Positions 45,679 through 57,570 are shown, counted from the first letter of the stretch. The stretch is DNA of 64,000 nt from Rubrivivax sp. (GCA_020248915.1 JADCGP010000014.1:124001-188000), one strand, 5' to 3'. Program-made: numbers and translations. The notes: generated by a model from the letters alone, not told the origin.

Positions 45679-46224
45679 CTACGGGCGCCCGCGCCCGAAC
45701 AGGGAGCGGATCCAGGCCACGAAGCGTGCCCAGGCGCCGGCCGGGGCTGCCGGGGCGGGGACGGCCGGCGCGGCGCCGTAACGTTCCTGCAATGCCGCCT
45801 GGAAGGCGGTGAAGAACTCGGTGGCCATCTTCTGCGCTGCCATGTCGACCAGGCGCGAGCCGATCTGGGCGATCTTTCCCCCCACGCTGGCATGGGCGCT
45901 GTAGTGCAGCACCGTCGTGCGCGCGCCCTCGGCCTGCAGCCGCACGTCGGCGTGGCCCTTGCCGTGGCCGGCGGCGCCGCCCTGGCCCTCGAAGCGCAGC
46001 GTGTAGCTCTCGGGAGGCTGCAGGTTCTCCAGCTGCAGCCGTCCCTTGAAGCGCGCCTTCACCGGGCCGACCGCGGCCGTGATCACCACCTCGTACTGGT
46101 TGTCGCCGCTGGCCGTCATGCTCTCGCAGCCCGGGATGGAGGCCTGCAGCAGCGTCACGTCGTTGAGGGCTTCCCAGGCCTGCTGCTGGGACACGGGCAG
46201 GGTCTGCGAGGAAGTCAGCTGCAT
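45679..46224 (-). CDS. coxG: CoxG-like SRPBCC protein
   Basis: A 181-residue protein whose first 145 residues form a START/SRPBCC hydrophobic-cavity fold (VSQQQAWEALNDVTLLQASIPGCESM, YEVVITAAVGPVKARFKGRLQL, YSAHASVGGKIAQIGSRLVDMAAQ). The last part is a Pro/Ala linker plus a basic amphipathic end, WARFVAWIRSLFGRGR. CoxG proteins carry quinone between the membrane and a molybdenum CO dehydrogenase-type enzyme, and the C-terminal helix would dock to the membrane. Last gene of the coxS-L-M-D-E-G set; the start ATG 46224 is the family start. Confidence 0.85.
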   Translation of the reverse strand: MQLTSSQTLPVSQQQAWEALNDVTLLQASIPGCESMTASGDNQYEVVITAAVGPVKARFKGRLQLENLQPPESYTLRFEGQGGAAGHGKGHADVRLQAEGARTTVLHYSAHASVGGKIAQIGSRLVDMAAQKMATEFFTAFQAALQERYGAAPAVPAPAAPAGAWARFVAWIRSLFGRGRP

Positions 46225-46261
46225 GGAGGTGGGGCGTCGCGTCGGGAAGGAATGCGCATTG

Positions 46262-47578
46262 TCAGGCCTGCCGGTCGGCAGCGGCGGGCGGGGCAGGTGC
46301 CGGGAGGGCCATCGAGGAGACCCGGCCGTCGATGGCGCTGCGCAGCGTGCCGTTCGGCGGGTGCCTGCGGTGCCGCATGGTCGCCGCCGCTCCGCGGGGC
46401 GCCGCCGCGCGCGACAGCACCTGCGCAAGGGCCTCCAGGCTCTCGAGGTTGTGGGCCGGCAGGAAAGCGTCGCAGTGCGGCAGCATCGCCCGGATCCCGC
46501 CGGCGCGGGGCTCGAAGCCGGCGTAGCGCAGCAGCGGGTTCAGCCAGATCAGGCGGCGGCAGCTCTTGTGCAGCCGCTCCATCTCGAAGGCGAGCTCCCG
46601 CGTGTCGCCGTGCTCCAGGCCGTCGCTGATCAGAAGCACCGTCGCGTTGCCGGGCAGCACGCGCCGCGCCCATTGCCGGTTGAACAGGTGCAGGCTCTGC
46701 GTGATGCGCGTGCCGCCGGACCAGTCCTCGACCGCCTGGACCACGCGCGCCACGGCCAGATCGGGGTCGCGGCCCTTCAACAGCCGCGTCGTGCGCGTCA
46801 GCCGGGTGCCGAAGACGAAGCTCTCGACGCGGGCGTCGGCGTGGCCGAGCGCATGCGCGAAGTGCAGCAGCATGCGCGAGTAGCGGCTCATCGAGCCGGA
46901 GATGTCGGCCAGCACCACCAGCGGGGCGGGCTTGGCGCGCGGGCGCGACCAGCGCGGGGCGGCGATGTGGCCGCCGCGCCGGCCGGCCGCCGCGAGCGTG
47001 GCGCGCCAGTCGGGCCGGCCGGGGCCGGAGGCGGGGCCGCGGCGCCGGGTCAGGATCGGCTCGAACAGCAGCGCGAGCCGTGCCAGCAGCCGCCGCGCCG
47101 CAATCCACTCGTCGGCGGTCATCGTCTCGAAGTCGGCCTTGCGCAGCAGTTCGCGGTCGTTCCAGGTGAGCTCGGCGTGGATCTCGGTCTGCTCCGGCGG
47201 TTCGGCGGCCGGCGGCGGCGTCTGCCGCGGGAACAGCGCCTCGCCGAGACGGCGGTTCTCGGGCGGCGCGGGAACGGCCCCGGGCTGCAGCTGCACGCGC
47301 GGCAGCAGCAGCGCGCGCATGCGGCCCTCGAGGTCGGGCTCCTGCCAGAACAGCTCGAAGGCCTGGTCGAACAGCTCGGCGTGCTCGAGGCGGTCGAGCA
47401 GGCAGGCGGCGAGCACGTCGTGCAGCTCGCGTCGCGAACCGAGGCCGGCCACCTGCAGCGCCTCCAGGGACAGCAGCACGCGGTCGGTGCCCACCGGCAT
47501 GCCGGCGGTGCGGAGCACGCGCGCGAAGTGCATGACGTTGGTCGCCAGCAGGCCGGCGGTCGGGCGGGCCGGGATCAT
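46262..47578 (-). CDS. coxE: CoxE-like von Willebrand factor A protein
   Basis: A 438-residue cytoplasmic protein with a helical N-terminal half (about 1-215) and a VWA domain beginning at APLVVLADISGSMSRYSRML. DISGSM (225-230) is a MIDAS metal site; the later TVLLISDGLEHGD holds the second Asp. CoxE works with the AAA+ ATPase CoxD to mature the copper/molybdenum or molybdenum active site of the large subunit. It is 47 bases from coxD and 38 from coxG. The last 40 residues are low-complexity. Start ATG 47578. Confidence 0.85.
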   Translation of the reverse strand: MIPARPTAGLLATNVMHFARVLRTAGMPVGTDRVLLSLEALQVAGLGSRRELHDVLAACLLDRLEHAELFDQAFELFWQEPDLEGRMRALLLPRVQLQPGAVPAPPENRRLGEALFPRQTPPPAAEPPEQTEIHAELTWNDRELLRKADFETMTADEWIAARRLLARLALLFEPILTRRRGPASGPGRPDWRATLAAAGRRGGHIAAPRWSRPRAKPAPLVVLADISGSMSRYSRMLLHFAHALGHADARVESFVFGTRLTRTTRLLKGRDPDLAVARVVQAVEDWSGGTRITQSLHLFNRQWARRVLPGNATVLLISDGLEHGDTRELAFEMERLHKSCRRLIWLNPLLRYAGFEPRAGGIRAMLPHCDAFLPAHNLESLEALAQVLSRAAAPRGAAATMRHRRHPPNGTLRSAIDGRVSSMALPAPAPPAAADRQA

Positions 47579-47624
47579 CGGATGCTGCCGCCGCGCGGCT
47601 GGCTGAGCGTCGCCGGGCCGGCGC

Positions 47625-48554
47625 TCAGGCCGCGCCGGCAACCTGGCGGCGCACCTCGGCCAGCAGCTGCTCGGCCTGCGAGCCCTGGACGCGGGCGATG
47701 TCGTCCTGGTACTTGAGCAGCACGCCCAGCGTGTCCTGCAGCACCGCCGGGTCGAGCACCACGCTGTCGAGCTCCATCAGCGCGCGCGCCCACTCGATCG
47801 TCTCGGCGATCCCGGGCAGCTTGTACAGCTCGAGCGAGCGCAGCCGCTGCACGAAGGCCACGATCTCCTGCGCCAGGCGCGGGCCGATGCCCGGGACGCG
47901 CCGCTCGAGGATCGCGCGCTCGCGTTCCGCGTCGGGATAGTCGACCCAGTGGTACAGGCAGCGCCGCTTGACCGCGTCGTGGATCTCGCGCGTGCGGTTG
48001 CTGGTCAGCACGACGATCGGCGGCTCCTTGGCCGCGACCGTGCCGAACTCGGGGATCGTGATCTGGAAGTCGGACAGGACCTCGAGCAGGAAGGCTTCGA
48101 AGGGCTCGTCGGCACGGTCGAGCTCGTCGATCAGCAGCACCGGGGGCACCGGCTGCGCGGGGTCGATCGCCCGCAGCAGCGCGCGCTGGATCAGGAAGCG
48201 CGGGCCGAACAGCTCGGCGGCGAGCGCGGCCCGGTCGCCGCCGGCCGCGTGGGCGGCCTCGGCCAGGCGGATCTCGAGCATCTGGCGCGCGTAGTTCCAC
48301 TCGTAGGCGGCGCCGGCGAGGTCGAGGCCCTCGTAGCACTGCAGCCGGATCAGCGGCCGCCCGAGCATCGCTGCCAGCGTCTTGGCGATCTCGGTCTTGC
48401 CGGTGCCCGGCTCGCCCTCGAGGAACAGCGGGCGCTGCAGGCGCAGCGCCAGGAACACGGTGGTGGCCAGGCGCCGGTCGGCGACGTAGTCCAGGGCCAG
48501 CAGGCGCGCCTGCGTGTCCTCGATGCTGGCCGGCAGCCCGGGCGCCTCGCTCAT
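47625..48554 (-). CDS. coxD: CoxD-like MoxR-family AAA+ ATPase
   Basis: A 309-residue AAA+ ATPase of the MoxR group. Walker A GEPGTGKT (47-54), Walker B VLLIDELDRADEPFEAFLLEVL, sensor 1 IVVLTSNRTREIHDAVKRRC. CoxD helps insert the active-site metals of the molybdenum hydroxylase, together with the VWA protein CoxE next to it. The start ATG 48554 is eight bases from the coxM stop, so it is cotranscribed. The length fits the family. Confidence 0.9.
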   Translation of the reverse strand: MSEAPGLPASIEDTQARLLALDYVADRRLATTVFLALRLQRPLFLEGEPGTGKTEIAKTLAAMLGRPLIRLQCYEGLDLAGAAYEWNYARQMLEIRLAEAAHAAGGDRAALAAELFGPRFLIQRALLRAIDPAQPVPPVLLIDELDRADEPFEAFLLEVLSDFQITIPEFGTVAAKEPPIVVLTSNRTREIHDAVKRRCLYHWVDYPDAERERAILERRVPGIGPRLAQEIVAFVQRLRSLELYKLPGIAETIEWARALMELDSVVLDPAVLQDTLGVLLKYQDDIARVQGSQAEQLLAEVRRQVAGAA

Positions 48555-48562
48555 CGGGGCCG

Positions 48563-49354
48563 TCAGCCCGCGGCCGTCACCGCGCGCGCGGCCAGCACGG
48601 GGATCAGCGCCGCACGGTACTCGGCCGAGCCGTGCAGGTCGCTGTTGAGGCCGTCGGCGCTGACGCTGGCCCCGGCCAGTGCGGCCGCGCTCCAGTTCGC
48701 GGCCAGCCTTGCCTCCAGCGCTGCGGCGCGGAACACACACGGACCGGCGCCCGTGACGGCGACCCGCACGCCCTGCGGTCCCTTGCTGACGAACACGCCG
48801 ACCAGCGAGAAGCGCGACGCGGGCTGCTTGAACTTGATCCAGCCCGCCTTGGCCGGCGCCGGGAAGCTGACGGCGGTGATGATCTCGCCGTCGGCCAGCG
48901 CCGTCTCGTACAGGCCCTTGAAGAAGTCGTCGGCGGCGATCGTCCGGCGGTCGGTGTGCACGGTGGCGCCCAGCCCGAGCACGGCCGCGGGGTAGCACGC
49001 CGCCGGATCGTTGTTGGCCAGGCTGCCGCCGATCGTGCCGCGGTTGCGCACCTGACGGTCGCCGATGTTGCCCGCGAGATGGGCCAGCGCCGGGATCGCG
49101 CGCTCCACGTCGGCGTTGGCGGCCACGTCGGCGTGACGCGTCATCGCGCCCACGCGCACCGTGCCGCCCTGCACGGAAACGCCCTGCAGGTCGCCCAGGC
49201 CGCCGAGGTCGACCAGCGATCCGGGCGCGGCAAGGCCGAGCTTCATCGAGGGCAGCAGCGACTGCCCGCCGGCCAGCAGCTTGGCACCTTCGGCCTTCAG
49301 CGCGGCCGCGGCGGCGGCCAGCGAGGCCGGGCTCTGGTATTGGAAAGCTTGCAT
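48563..49354 (-). CDS. coxM: Molybdenum hydroxylase FAD subunit (CoxM)
   Basis: A 263-residue FAD-binding subunit of the xanthine oxidase family. [28 protein letters not shown] and [31 protein letters not shown] bind FAD; the C-terminal domain is of the CODH type. It moves electrons from the iron-sulfur subunit to the acceptor, probably quinone by way of CoxG. AGGAAC precedes the ATG, 22 bases after coxL. Confidence 0.92.
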   Translation of the reverse strand: MQAFQYQSPASLAAAAAALKAEGAKLLAGGQSLLPSMKLGLAAPGSLVDLGGLGDLQGVSVQGGTVRVGAMTRHADVAANADVERAIPALAHLAGNIGDRQVRNRGTIGGSLANNDPAACYPAAVLGLGATVHTDRRTIAADDFFKGLYETALADGEIITAVSFPAPAKAGWIKFKQPASRFSLVGVFVSKGPQGVRVAVTGAGPCVFRAAALEARLAANWSAAALAGASVSADGLNSDLHGSAEYRAALIPVLAARAVTAAG

Positions 49355-49376
49355 GTTCCTGTTCTCCTGGCCAGGG

Positions 49377-51734
<2,358 letters not shown>

Positions 51735-51751
51735 GAATGCTCCTCGAGTGT

Positions 51752-52222
51752 TCAGGCCTTCATCGCCGCCGCGCCCTGCTGCACGGCCTTGACGATGTTG
51801 TGGTAACCGGTGCAGCGGCACAGGTTGCCCTCGAGGGCCTCGCGGACCTGCGCCTCGTCGCGGCAGCCGTGGTTCTGCACCAGGTCGATGGCGCTCATCA
51901 CCATGCCCGGCGTGCAGAAGCCGCATTGCAACCCGTGGCACGACCGGAACGCGGCCTGCATCGGGTGCAGCGTGCCGTCGGCGGCGGCCACGCCCTCGAT
52001 CGTCGTGACGCTGCGGCCCTGGGCCTGGGCGGCCAGCATGTTGCAGCTCTTCACGGCCCGGCCGTCGAGGTGCACGGTGCAGGCGCCGCACTGCCCGGTG
52101 TCGCAGCCGACGTGCGTGCCGGTCAGCCGCATGTGCTCGCGGATGAAGTCCACCAGCAAGGTGTGGGGCGCGACCTCGCGCGACACGGCCTGGCCGTTCA
52201 GGGTGAGGGAAAGCAGGGGCAT
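51752..52222 (-). CDS. coxS: Molybdenum hydroxylase iron-sulfur subunit (CoxS)
   Basis: A 156-residue small subunit with two [2Fe-2S] clusters. The N-terminal plant-type domain has [21 protein letters not shown]; the C-terminal helical domain has [11 protein letters not shown] and [12 protein letters not shown]. It passes electrons from the molybdenum centre in CoxL to the FAD in CoxM. It is the first gene of the set, 17 bases before coxL, with GGAG upstream of ATG 52222. A TATGCT (complement of 52304-52309) is a possible -10 upstream. Confidence 0.95.
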   Translation of the reverse strand: MPLLSLTLNGQAVSREVAPHTLLVDFIREHMRLTGTHVGCDTGQCGACTVHLDGRAVKSCNMLAAQAQGRSVTTIEGVAAADGTLHPMQAAFRSCHGLQCGFCTPGMVMSAIDLVQNHGCRDEAQVREALEGNLCRCTGYHNIVKAVQQGAAAMKA

Positions 52223-52475
52223 CGGATGTCTCCTTCGGTGTGCGGTGCGCAGCGGCGGCAGCTGCGGCCATCCCGCGGCGGGCTCGCCGGCTCGAAGCAA
52301 CGCAGCATAGGCCCCCGCGACCCGCGCGCATCAGGGAAAGCGAGGAGGCGATCGCCGGCGGCGCCCGCGGCGACGGCCGCTCCGGCACAAACCCACGGCA
52401 ACGCGTCACACTATCGCCCTCGAAATGCACGGACGGGTTGGGGCGCGATGGGCGTCACTCCCGCGGGGCCTTGCC

Positions 52476-53480
52476 ATGGACAACGTCGATCTGCAGGTGC
52501 TGCGCCAGGTGCTGGCCTGGCGCGGCGAGGGCCGCCGCGTGGTGCTCGGCACCATCACCCGCACCTGGGGCTCGGCGCCCCGGCCGCCGGGGTCCTGCGT
52601 GGCCATCCGCGACGACGGTCGGGTGGTCGGCTCGGTGTCGGGCGGCTGCATCGAGGACGACCTGGTCGACAAGGCCCGCGGCGGTGCCTTCGCCAGCGGC
52701 GTGCCGCAGGTCGTGCGCTATGGCATCGACGCCGATGCCGCGCACCGTTTTGGCCTGCCCTGCGGCGGCCTGATCGAGCTCGTGCTCGAGCCCGTGGAGC
52801 CGCGCAGCCGGCTGCCCGAGCTCCTCGAGCGGCTCGCCCGCGGCGAGCGCGTGCGCCGGCTGCTGACGCTGGCCAGCGGCGAGGTCGAGTTGCAGCCCGC
52901 CGGCGGCACCGACGAACTCGAGCTCACGCCGCACACGCTCACCACCCACCACGGGCCGAGCTGGCGGCTGCTGCTGATCGGCGCCGGACAGATGACGCAG
53001 TACCTCGCCGAGATGGCGCGTGCGCTCGACTACCAGGTGACGGTCTGCGACCCGCGCGGCGAGTACGCCGACGACTTCGCAGTCCCTGGCGCGACGCTGG
53101 TGCGGACGATGCCCGACGACACCGTCACCGACTTCGTGCCCGACGGTCACACGGCCGTCATCGCCCTGACGCACGACCCCAAGCTCGACGACCTGGCGCT
53201 GATGGAGGCGCTGAAGTCGCCGGCCTTCTATGTCGGAGCGATCGGCTCGCGCGCGAACCAGGCCAAGCGCAAGGCGCGGCTGAAGGAGCACTTCGGGCTC
53301 GACGACGAGGCTCTGGCCCGGCTGCACGGCCCGGTGGGGCTGAAGAACGGCGCCCGCACGCCGCCGGAGATCGCGATCAGCATCCTGGCGGAGCTGACGG
53401 CCGTGCGGTACGGCTATCGCGTGCCCGATCCGGTGCCGCTGCGCCCCGGAGAGCGGGCGCAGGCGGGCTGCGCTGCCTAG
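52476..53480 (+). CDS. XdhC/CoxI family maturation protein
   Basis: A 334-residue protein that matures and inserts the molybdenum cofactor in xanthine-oxidase-type enzymes. The N-terminal XdhC domain has TITRTWGSAPRPPGSCVAIR and VGSVSGGCIEDDLV; the C-terminal Rossmann domain begins LLLIGAGQMTQYLAEMARAL. It is divergent from coxS, so it is likely part of the same functional unit. The start ATG 52476 is taken as the homologous N-terminus; ATG 52425 would add 17 residues. No Shine-Dalgarno is obvious. Confidence 0.9.
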   Translation: MDNVDLQVLRQVLAWRGEGRRVVLGTITRTWGSAPRPPGSCVAIRDDGRVVGSVSGGCIEDDLVDKARGGAFASGVPQVVRYGIDADAAHRFGLPCGGLIELVLEPVEPRSRLPELLERLARGERVRRLLTLASGEVELQPAGGTDELELTPHTLTTHHGPSWRLLLIGAGQMTQYLAEMARALDYQVTVCDPRGEYADDFAVPGATLVRTMPDDTVTDFVPDGHTAVIALTHDPKLDDLALMEALKSPAFYVGAIGSRANQAKRKARLKEHFGLDDEALARLHGPVGLKNGARTPPEIAISILAELTAVRYGYRVPDPVPLRPGERAQAGCAA

Positions 53481-53490
53481 GGCGCCGGCG

Positions 53491-53520
53491 CCCCTGGCCG
53501 CCCCTGGCCGCCCCTGGCCC
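53491..53520. repeat. Three 10-bp tandem repeats
   Basis: CCCCTGGCCG is present at 53491-53500, again at 53501-53510, then CCCCTGGCCC at 53511-53520. They follow a 14-bp palindrome GGGCGCCGGCGCCC (53480-53493), both just after the xdhC stop. Low-complexity DNA with no evident function. Confidence 0.7.
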
Positions 53521-53578
53521 GCGGGCCCTGCCGGCGCGGCGCGCCACCTGCCCGCTGCTATCATCAGCGGCTCATGGC

Positions 53579-53654
53579 GCCGGTGTAGCTCAGTTGGTAG
53601 AGCAGCGCATTCGTAATGCGAAGGTCGGGAGTTCGACTCTCTTCACCGGCACCA
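53579..53654 (+). tRNA. tRNA-Thr, anticodon CGU
   Basis: A 76-nt cloverleaf. The acceptor GCCGGTG (53579-53585) pairs with CACCGGC (53644-53650). The anticodon loop TTCGTAA gives CGU (reads ACG), the stem being GCGCA/TGCGA with one end mismatch, as in other betaproteobacterial copies. The T arm holds GAGTTCGACTC, and the CCA (53652-53654) is encoded. A TATCAT hexamer at 53559-53564 is a plausible -10. Confidence 0.96.
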
Positions 53655-53785
53655 ATCCTCCAAGCCCGTGCAGCCCGCCGAGCGGCGTTGCGCGCGAGGC
53701 AACCGTCCTAACCTCGCGAGGGTGAGGCGAACGAGGCCACCACCGGCCCGGCGCGTTCCGCATGCCGCGGCCCACGGCCGCTGCC

Positions 53786-53791
53786 TACAAT
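53786..53791 (+). promoter_or_regulatory. -10-like hexamer TACAAT before surE
   Basis: TACAAT ends seven bases before the ATG at 53799, so transcription would start at that codon. The other in-frame ATG, at 53790, overlaps the hexamer itself and is thus not usable if this is the promoter. Confidence 0.4.
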
Positions 53792-53798
53792 GCGCGCG

Positions 53799-54569
53799 AT
53801 GCGCATCCTGATCGCCAACGACGATGGCTACCTCGCCCCTGGCCTGGCGGCCCTGGTGCAGGCGATGCAGGGGCTGGGCGAGATAGATGTCTTCGCGCCC
53901 GAGCAGAATGCCAGCGGCACCAGCAACGCGCTGACGCTGTCCCGCCCGCTCAACATCTTCGAGGCCCGCGGCGAGCACGTGCGCGGCTTCCGGGTCGTCA
54001 ACGGCACACCGTCCGACAGCGTGCACGTCGCGCTGACCGGCGTGCTGGGCCATCGTCCGGACCTCGTGCTGTCGGGCATCAACAACGGCGCCAACATGGG
54101 CGACGACACCGTCTACTCGGGCACCGTCGCGGCGGCGATGGAGGGCTACCTGTTCGGCGTGCCGGCGATCGCCTTCTCGCAGGCCGAGAAGGGGTGGGCG
54201 CACCTCGACGCCGCGGCCGCGGCCGCGCGCGCGATCGTCGAGCAGGTGCTGGCCACGGCGCCGCTCGGCGGCGCGCCGTGGCTGCTCAACGTGAACATCC
54301 CGAACCGCCCCGATGCCGCCTCGCTGCCGCGTGTGCTGACGCGCCTGGGCCGGCGGCACGCGAGCGAGCCGGTCATCCGCCAGGTCAATCCGCGCGGCGA
54401 GCCGATCTACTGGATCGGGCCGGCCGGCGATGCGCGCGAGGCTGGCGCGGGCACCGACTTCCACGCCGTGGCCAACGGCCGCATTTCGATCACGCCGCTG
54501 CAGGTGGACCTGACCGACCATGCGGCCCGCCCCGGTTGGGCGGCGCGGCTGGGCCTGCCGAGCGAGTGA
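53799..54569 (+). CDS. surE: 5'/3'-nucleotidase SurE
   Basis: A 256-residue metal-dependent phosphatase acting on nucleoside monophosphates. [19 protein letters not shown] holds the metal Asp pair; [25 protein letters not shown] is the other metal/substrate loop. ATG 53799 is chosen because the family begins MRIL and because of the -10-like hexamer. It starts the conserved surE-pcm-nlpD-rpoS block that supports stationary-phase survival. Confidence 0.95.
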   Translation: MRILIANDDGYLAPGLAALVQAMQGLGEIDVFAPEQNASGTSNALTLSRPLNIFEARGEHVRGFRVVNGTPSDSVHVALTGVLGHRPDLVLSGINNGANMGDDTVYSGTVAAAMEGYLFGVPAIAFSQAEKGWAHLDAAAAAARAIVEQVLATAPLGGAPWLLNVNIPNRPDAASLPRVLTRLGRRHASEPVIRQVNPRGEPIYWIGPAGDAREAGAGTDFHAVANGRISITPLQVDLTDHAARPGWAARLGLPSE

Positions 54570-54597
54570 GCCGCGGCACCTTGAGCGGCTGCACCGC

Positions 54598-55413
54598 ATG
54601 AGCGCGCCGCCGCCGCGGCCAGCCCGCTTCCCGTTGCCGTTGCAGCGGCTGCAGCCAGGCGAACGCCCTGCACCGCGCGAGATGCAGCGCCCGCAACGGC
54701 CGCTTGAGCAGGCCGCGGCCGATGCCGCGCGGCGCCACGCGCCGAGCGGCCTGGGCCTGGACTCGCAGGCCGTGCGACAGCGCATGGTGCGGCGCCTGGC
54801 CGCCGATGGCGCGCTGCCCGAGCCCGTGCTCGACGCCCTGGCCGCGATCGAACGCCACCGCTTCGTCGACAGCGCGCTGGCCAACCAGGCGTACGAGGAC
54901 ACGGCGCTGCCCATCGGACACGGCCAGACGATCAGCAAGCCTTCGGTGGTGGCGCGCATGCTGGCGCTGCTGATGCAGGGCGAGGCCGCGCAGCGGCTCG
55001 GGCACCTGGGCCGCGTGCTAGAGATCGGAACCGGCTGCGGCTACCAGGCGGCGCTGCTGGCCCGGCTGTCGCACAGCGTCGTCAGCATCGAGCGCGTGCA
55101 ACCGCTGTCGGAGCGGGCGCGTGCCACGCTCGCGGCCCTCGCGGTGCCGCGGCTGCACCTGCTGCACGGCGACGGACGCCTGGGTTACGCGCCGCGCGCG
55201 CCCTACGACACGATCATCGCCGCGGCCGGTGCGGCCGAGCTGCCGACGGCTTGGCTGGAGCAGCTCGGCGCGGGCGGCCGCCTCGTCGCGCCGGTGGTCG
55301 ACCCCGCGCAGGGCGCGCAGCGCCTCGTCGTGCTCGATCGCGGCCCCGGCGGCTGGCTGCGTGGTGAACTCGATGCGGTCCACTTCGTCCCCCTAAAATC
55401 CGGCATCGAATAG
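54598..55413 (+). CDS. pcm: Protein-L-isoaspartate O-methyltransferase
   Basis: A 271-residue SAM-dependent enzyme that begins the repair of isoaspartyl residues in aged proteins. Residues 1-60 are a Pro/Arg-rich, family-atypical extension. The catalytic domain starts about residue 60, with SAM motif I VLEIGTGCGYQAALLA (141-156), TISKPSVVARM upstream and LHGDGRLGYAPRAPYDTIIAA after. ATG 54598 is used; a frame opening at 54520 inside surE would lengthen it further. The extended N-terminus is common in betaproteobacteria. Confidence 0.9.
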   Translation: MSAPPPRPARFPLPLQRLQPGERPAPREMQRPQRPLEQAAADAARRHAPSGLGLDSQAVRQRMVRRLAADGALPEPVLDALAAIERHRFVDSALANQAYEDTALPIGHGQTISKPSVVARMLALLMQGEAAQRLGHLGRVLEIGTGCGYQAALLARLSHSVVSIERVQPLSERARATLAALAVPRLHLLHGDGRLGYAPRAPYDTIIAAAGAAELPTAWLEQLGAGGRLVAPVVDPAQGAQRLVVLDRGPGGWLRGELDAVHFVPLKSGIE

Positions 55414-55418
55414 CCGCG

Positions 55419-56516
55419 GTGCCTCGCGTGAACGACTCCAACCGGTGGTTGCCCCGCCAGGGCCTCTGGGCCCTGGTGCTGCTGGCCGGCTGCGCCTCGA
55501 CGCCGCCGCCGGCGCCGATCGAGCAGCGCAGCGTGTCGCGGCCGCCGCCTGCTTCCACCACCACGGCGGCCGGGCTGCCGGCACCGGCGGTTGCCGCTCC
55601 GGCCGCGCCGCCCGCGGGTGGCGCGGCGGCCAGCGCCACGGGGGCGCGGCCCGCGGCGGCCACGACGGATCCCGCCCGGCCTGCGCTGCCCGGTGCCGAG
55701 AATGCCGGCAAGCCGGGCTACTACACCGTCCGCCCGGGCGACACGCTGATCCGGATCGGACTCGAGTCCGGGCAGAACTGGCGCGACATCGCGCGCTGGA
55801 ACGGCATCGACAACCCGAACCTGATCGAGGTCGGGCAGGTGCTGCGCGTCGTGGCGCCTCCTGCCGTGGCGGTGGCCCAGCCGGTAGCCCCTGCAGGCCG
55901 GGCCGAGCCCCGGCCGCTCGACGCGCGTCCCGGACCGGCCGCGGCAGGCGGGCCTACAGCCGTGGCCGGAGCGGCGCCCGGCGGACCGGGTGCCCTGGGG
56001 GCGCCGTCCGCCCCCGGCGCCGCCGGCGCGCCCGCGCCCGGCGCCGCTGGCGCAGTAGTCGCCCCGCCTGCGGGTTTGCCGGCCGCAGCATCCCCAGCCG
56101 GTTCTGCCGCCTCCGCCATTCCCGCGGCCGGGCCGCGCGAGACCGACGACGAGGTGGCCTGGGCCTGGCCGGCCGGCGGCACCGTGCTGGCCGGCTTCGA
56201 CGAGGCCCGCAACAAGGGCATCGCCATCGGCGGGCGCGCTGGCGATCCGGTGCTGGCGGCGGCCGACGGCCGCGTCGTCTACGCCGGCTCGGGGCTGCGC
56301 GGCTACGGCAACCTCGTGATCGTCAAGCACAACAGCACCTACCTCACGGCCTACGCCCACAACCAGGCGCTGCTGGTGAAGGAAGACCAGGTCGTGCGCC
56401 GCGGCCAGAAGATCGCCGAGATGGGCTCGAGCGACGCCGAGCGGGTGCAGTTGCACTTCGAGATCAGGCGCCTGGGCAAGCCGGTCGATCCGGTGCGCCT
56501 GCTGCCGACGCGCTAG
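55419..56516 (+). CDS. nlpD: Lipoprotein NlpD, LysM/M23 domain
   Basis: A 365-residue lipoprotein activator of septal amidases. The lipobox LLAGC puts the lipid Cys at residue 25; a Pro/Ala-rich linker precedes a LysM domain ([21 protein letters not shown], about 100-145). A second low-complexity linker (about 150-250) leads to the M23 domain ([44 protein letters not shown]). The M23 metal ligands are incomplete, as in NlpD. The start is GTG 55419; GTG 55428 is possible. A TAAAAT hexamer at 55394-55399 inside pcm may be an internal -10. Confidence 0.9.
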   Translation: MPRVNDSNRWLPRQGLWALVLLAGCASTPPPAPIEQRSVSRPPPASTTTAAGLPAPAVAAPAAPPAGGAAASATGARPAAATTDPARPALPGAENAGKPGYYTVRPGDTLIRIGLESGQNWRDIARWNGIDNPNLIEVGQVLRVVAPPAVAVAQPVAPAGRAEPRPLDARPGPAAAGGPTAVAGAAPGGPGALGAPSAPGAAGAPAPGAAGAVVAPPAGLPAAASPAGSAASAIPAAGPRETDDEVAWAWPAGGTVLAGFDEARNKGIAIGGRAGDPVLAAADGRVVYAGSGLRGYGNLVIVKHNSTYLTAYAHNQALLVKEDQVVRRGQKIAEMGSSDAERVQLHFEIRRLGKPVDPVRLLPTR

Positions 56517-56529
56517 CGGGGAGCCGGCG

Positions 56530-57495
56530 TTGTCGCGGCCTGCCGTGCACGCCGCCGACGACCCGGAGCACTGGCTCGCCCGGGAGACTGCGGGTGCGGG
56601 TGATGCCGGACACAGCGACGTGCTGCAGTCCTACCTGCGGCAGATCCGCCGGGCGCCGCTGCTCGATGCCGAGGCCGAGCGCGCCACCGCCGAGGCTGCC
56701 CGCCTAGGCGACTTCGCCGCCCGGCAAAGGATGATCGAGCACAACCTGCGCCTGGTGGTGAGCATCGCGCGCCACCACGTCGGGCGCGGCCTGCCGTTGG
56801 CCGACCTGATCGAGGAAGGCAACCTCGGCCTGATGCATGCGGTGACCAAGTTCGAGCCCGAGCGCGGCTTTCGCTTCTCCACCTATGCGACGTGGTGGAT
56901 CCGACAGGCGATCGACCACGCCGTCATGCGCCAGGCCCGCCTGATCCGGCTGCCCACGCACGTGCTGCACGACCTCGCACGGCTGCTGCGCCTGCGGCGA
57001 CGGCTGGAACTCGACGGCGCCGCGCGCGACGCGTCGGGCGAGCCGGGCACGGCCGCCGCCCACGCCGTCGGCGACGAGGCGCTGGCCCGCGCTTTCGGAC
57101 GCCCCGTGGCGGCGGTGCGCGAGCTGCTGCAGTGCCTGGAGCAGCCTACCTCGCTCGACGCGCCGGCGAGCCCCCACCGCAGCGACGCGGGCGGCGGCGA
57201 GGACACCTTGCTCGATCACGTGGCCGACCGGGACGAGCCCGACCCGGAGCTGCTGCAGTTCGAGGCCGAGTCGCGCCGCCTGCTCGAGGCGGGCCTCGCG
57301 GTGCTCGGACCGCGCGAACGCGAGGTCATCGTCGGCCGCTACGGGCTGCAGGGCGGCGAGCCCTGCACGCTGGAGGCGCTGGGCGCCAGGCTCGGCTTGG
57401 CCCGCGAGCGCGTGCGGCAGATCCAGCACGAGGCGCTGGGCAAGCTGCGCCGTGCGTTTGCCCGCCAGGGCATCGACCGCGACGCCGTGCTCTGA
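56530..57495 (+). CDS. rpoS: RNA polymerase sigma factor RpoS
   Basis: A 321-residue sigma-70-family factor for stationary phase and stress. Region 1.2-2.1 ([21 protein letters not shown]), region 2.3-2.4 ([19 protein letters not shown]), region 3 ([24 protein letters not shown]), region 4.2 ([24 protein letters not shown]) are all seen. The start is TTG 56530 with GGGGAG upstream; I see no earlier ATG in the frame. A TTG start limits translation. It follows nlpD by 13 bases, the classic order. Confidence 0.93.
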   Translation: MSRPAVHAADDPEHWLARETAGAGDAGHSDVLQSYLRQIRRAPLLDAEAERATAEAARLGDFAARQRMIEHNLRLVVSIARHHVGRGLPLADLIEEGNLGLMHAVTKFEPERGFRFSTYATWWIRQAIDHAVMRQARLIRLPTHVLHDLARLLRLRRRLELDGAARDASGEPGTAAAHAVGDEALARAFGRPVAAVRELLQCLEQPTSLDAPASPHRSDAGGGEDTLLDHVADRDEPDPELLQFEAESRRLLEAGLAVLGPREREVIVGRYGLQGGEPCTLEALGARLGLARERVRQIQHEALGKLRRAFARQGIDRDAVL

Positions 57496-57521
57496 GCAGG
57501 CGCGCCGGGCCCGCCCGCCGA

Positions 57522-57570
57522 CACCAGCGCGCCGCCACCAGCGCGCCGCCACCAGCGCGCCGCCACCAGC
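57522..57570. repeat. 14-bp tandem repeat, 3.5 copies
   Basis: Unit CACCAGCGCGCCGC at 57522-57535, 57536-57549 and 57550-57563, plus seven bases. The copies are identical. It lies between the rpoS stop and the second liv operon and is a candidate for length variation. Confidence 0.85.

Noticed and set aside
53786..53799. surE start at ATG 53790
   Set aside because: It overlaps the TACAAT hexamer and adds MRA before the family-typical MRILI start.
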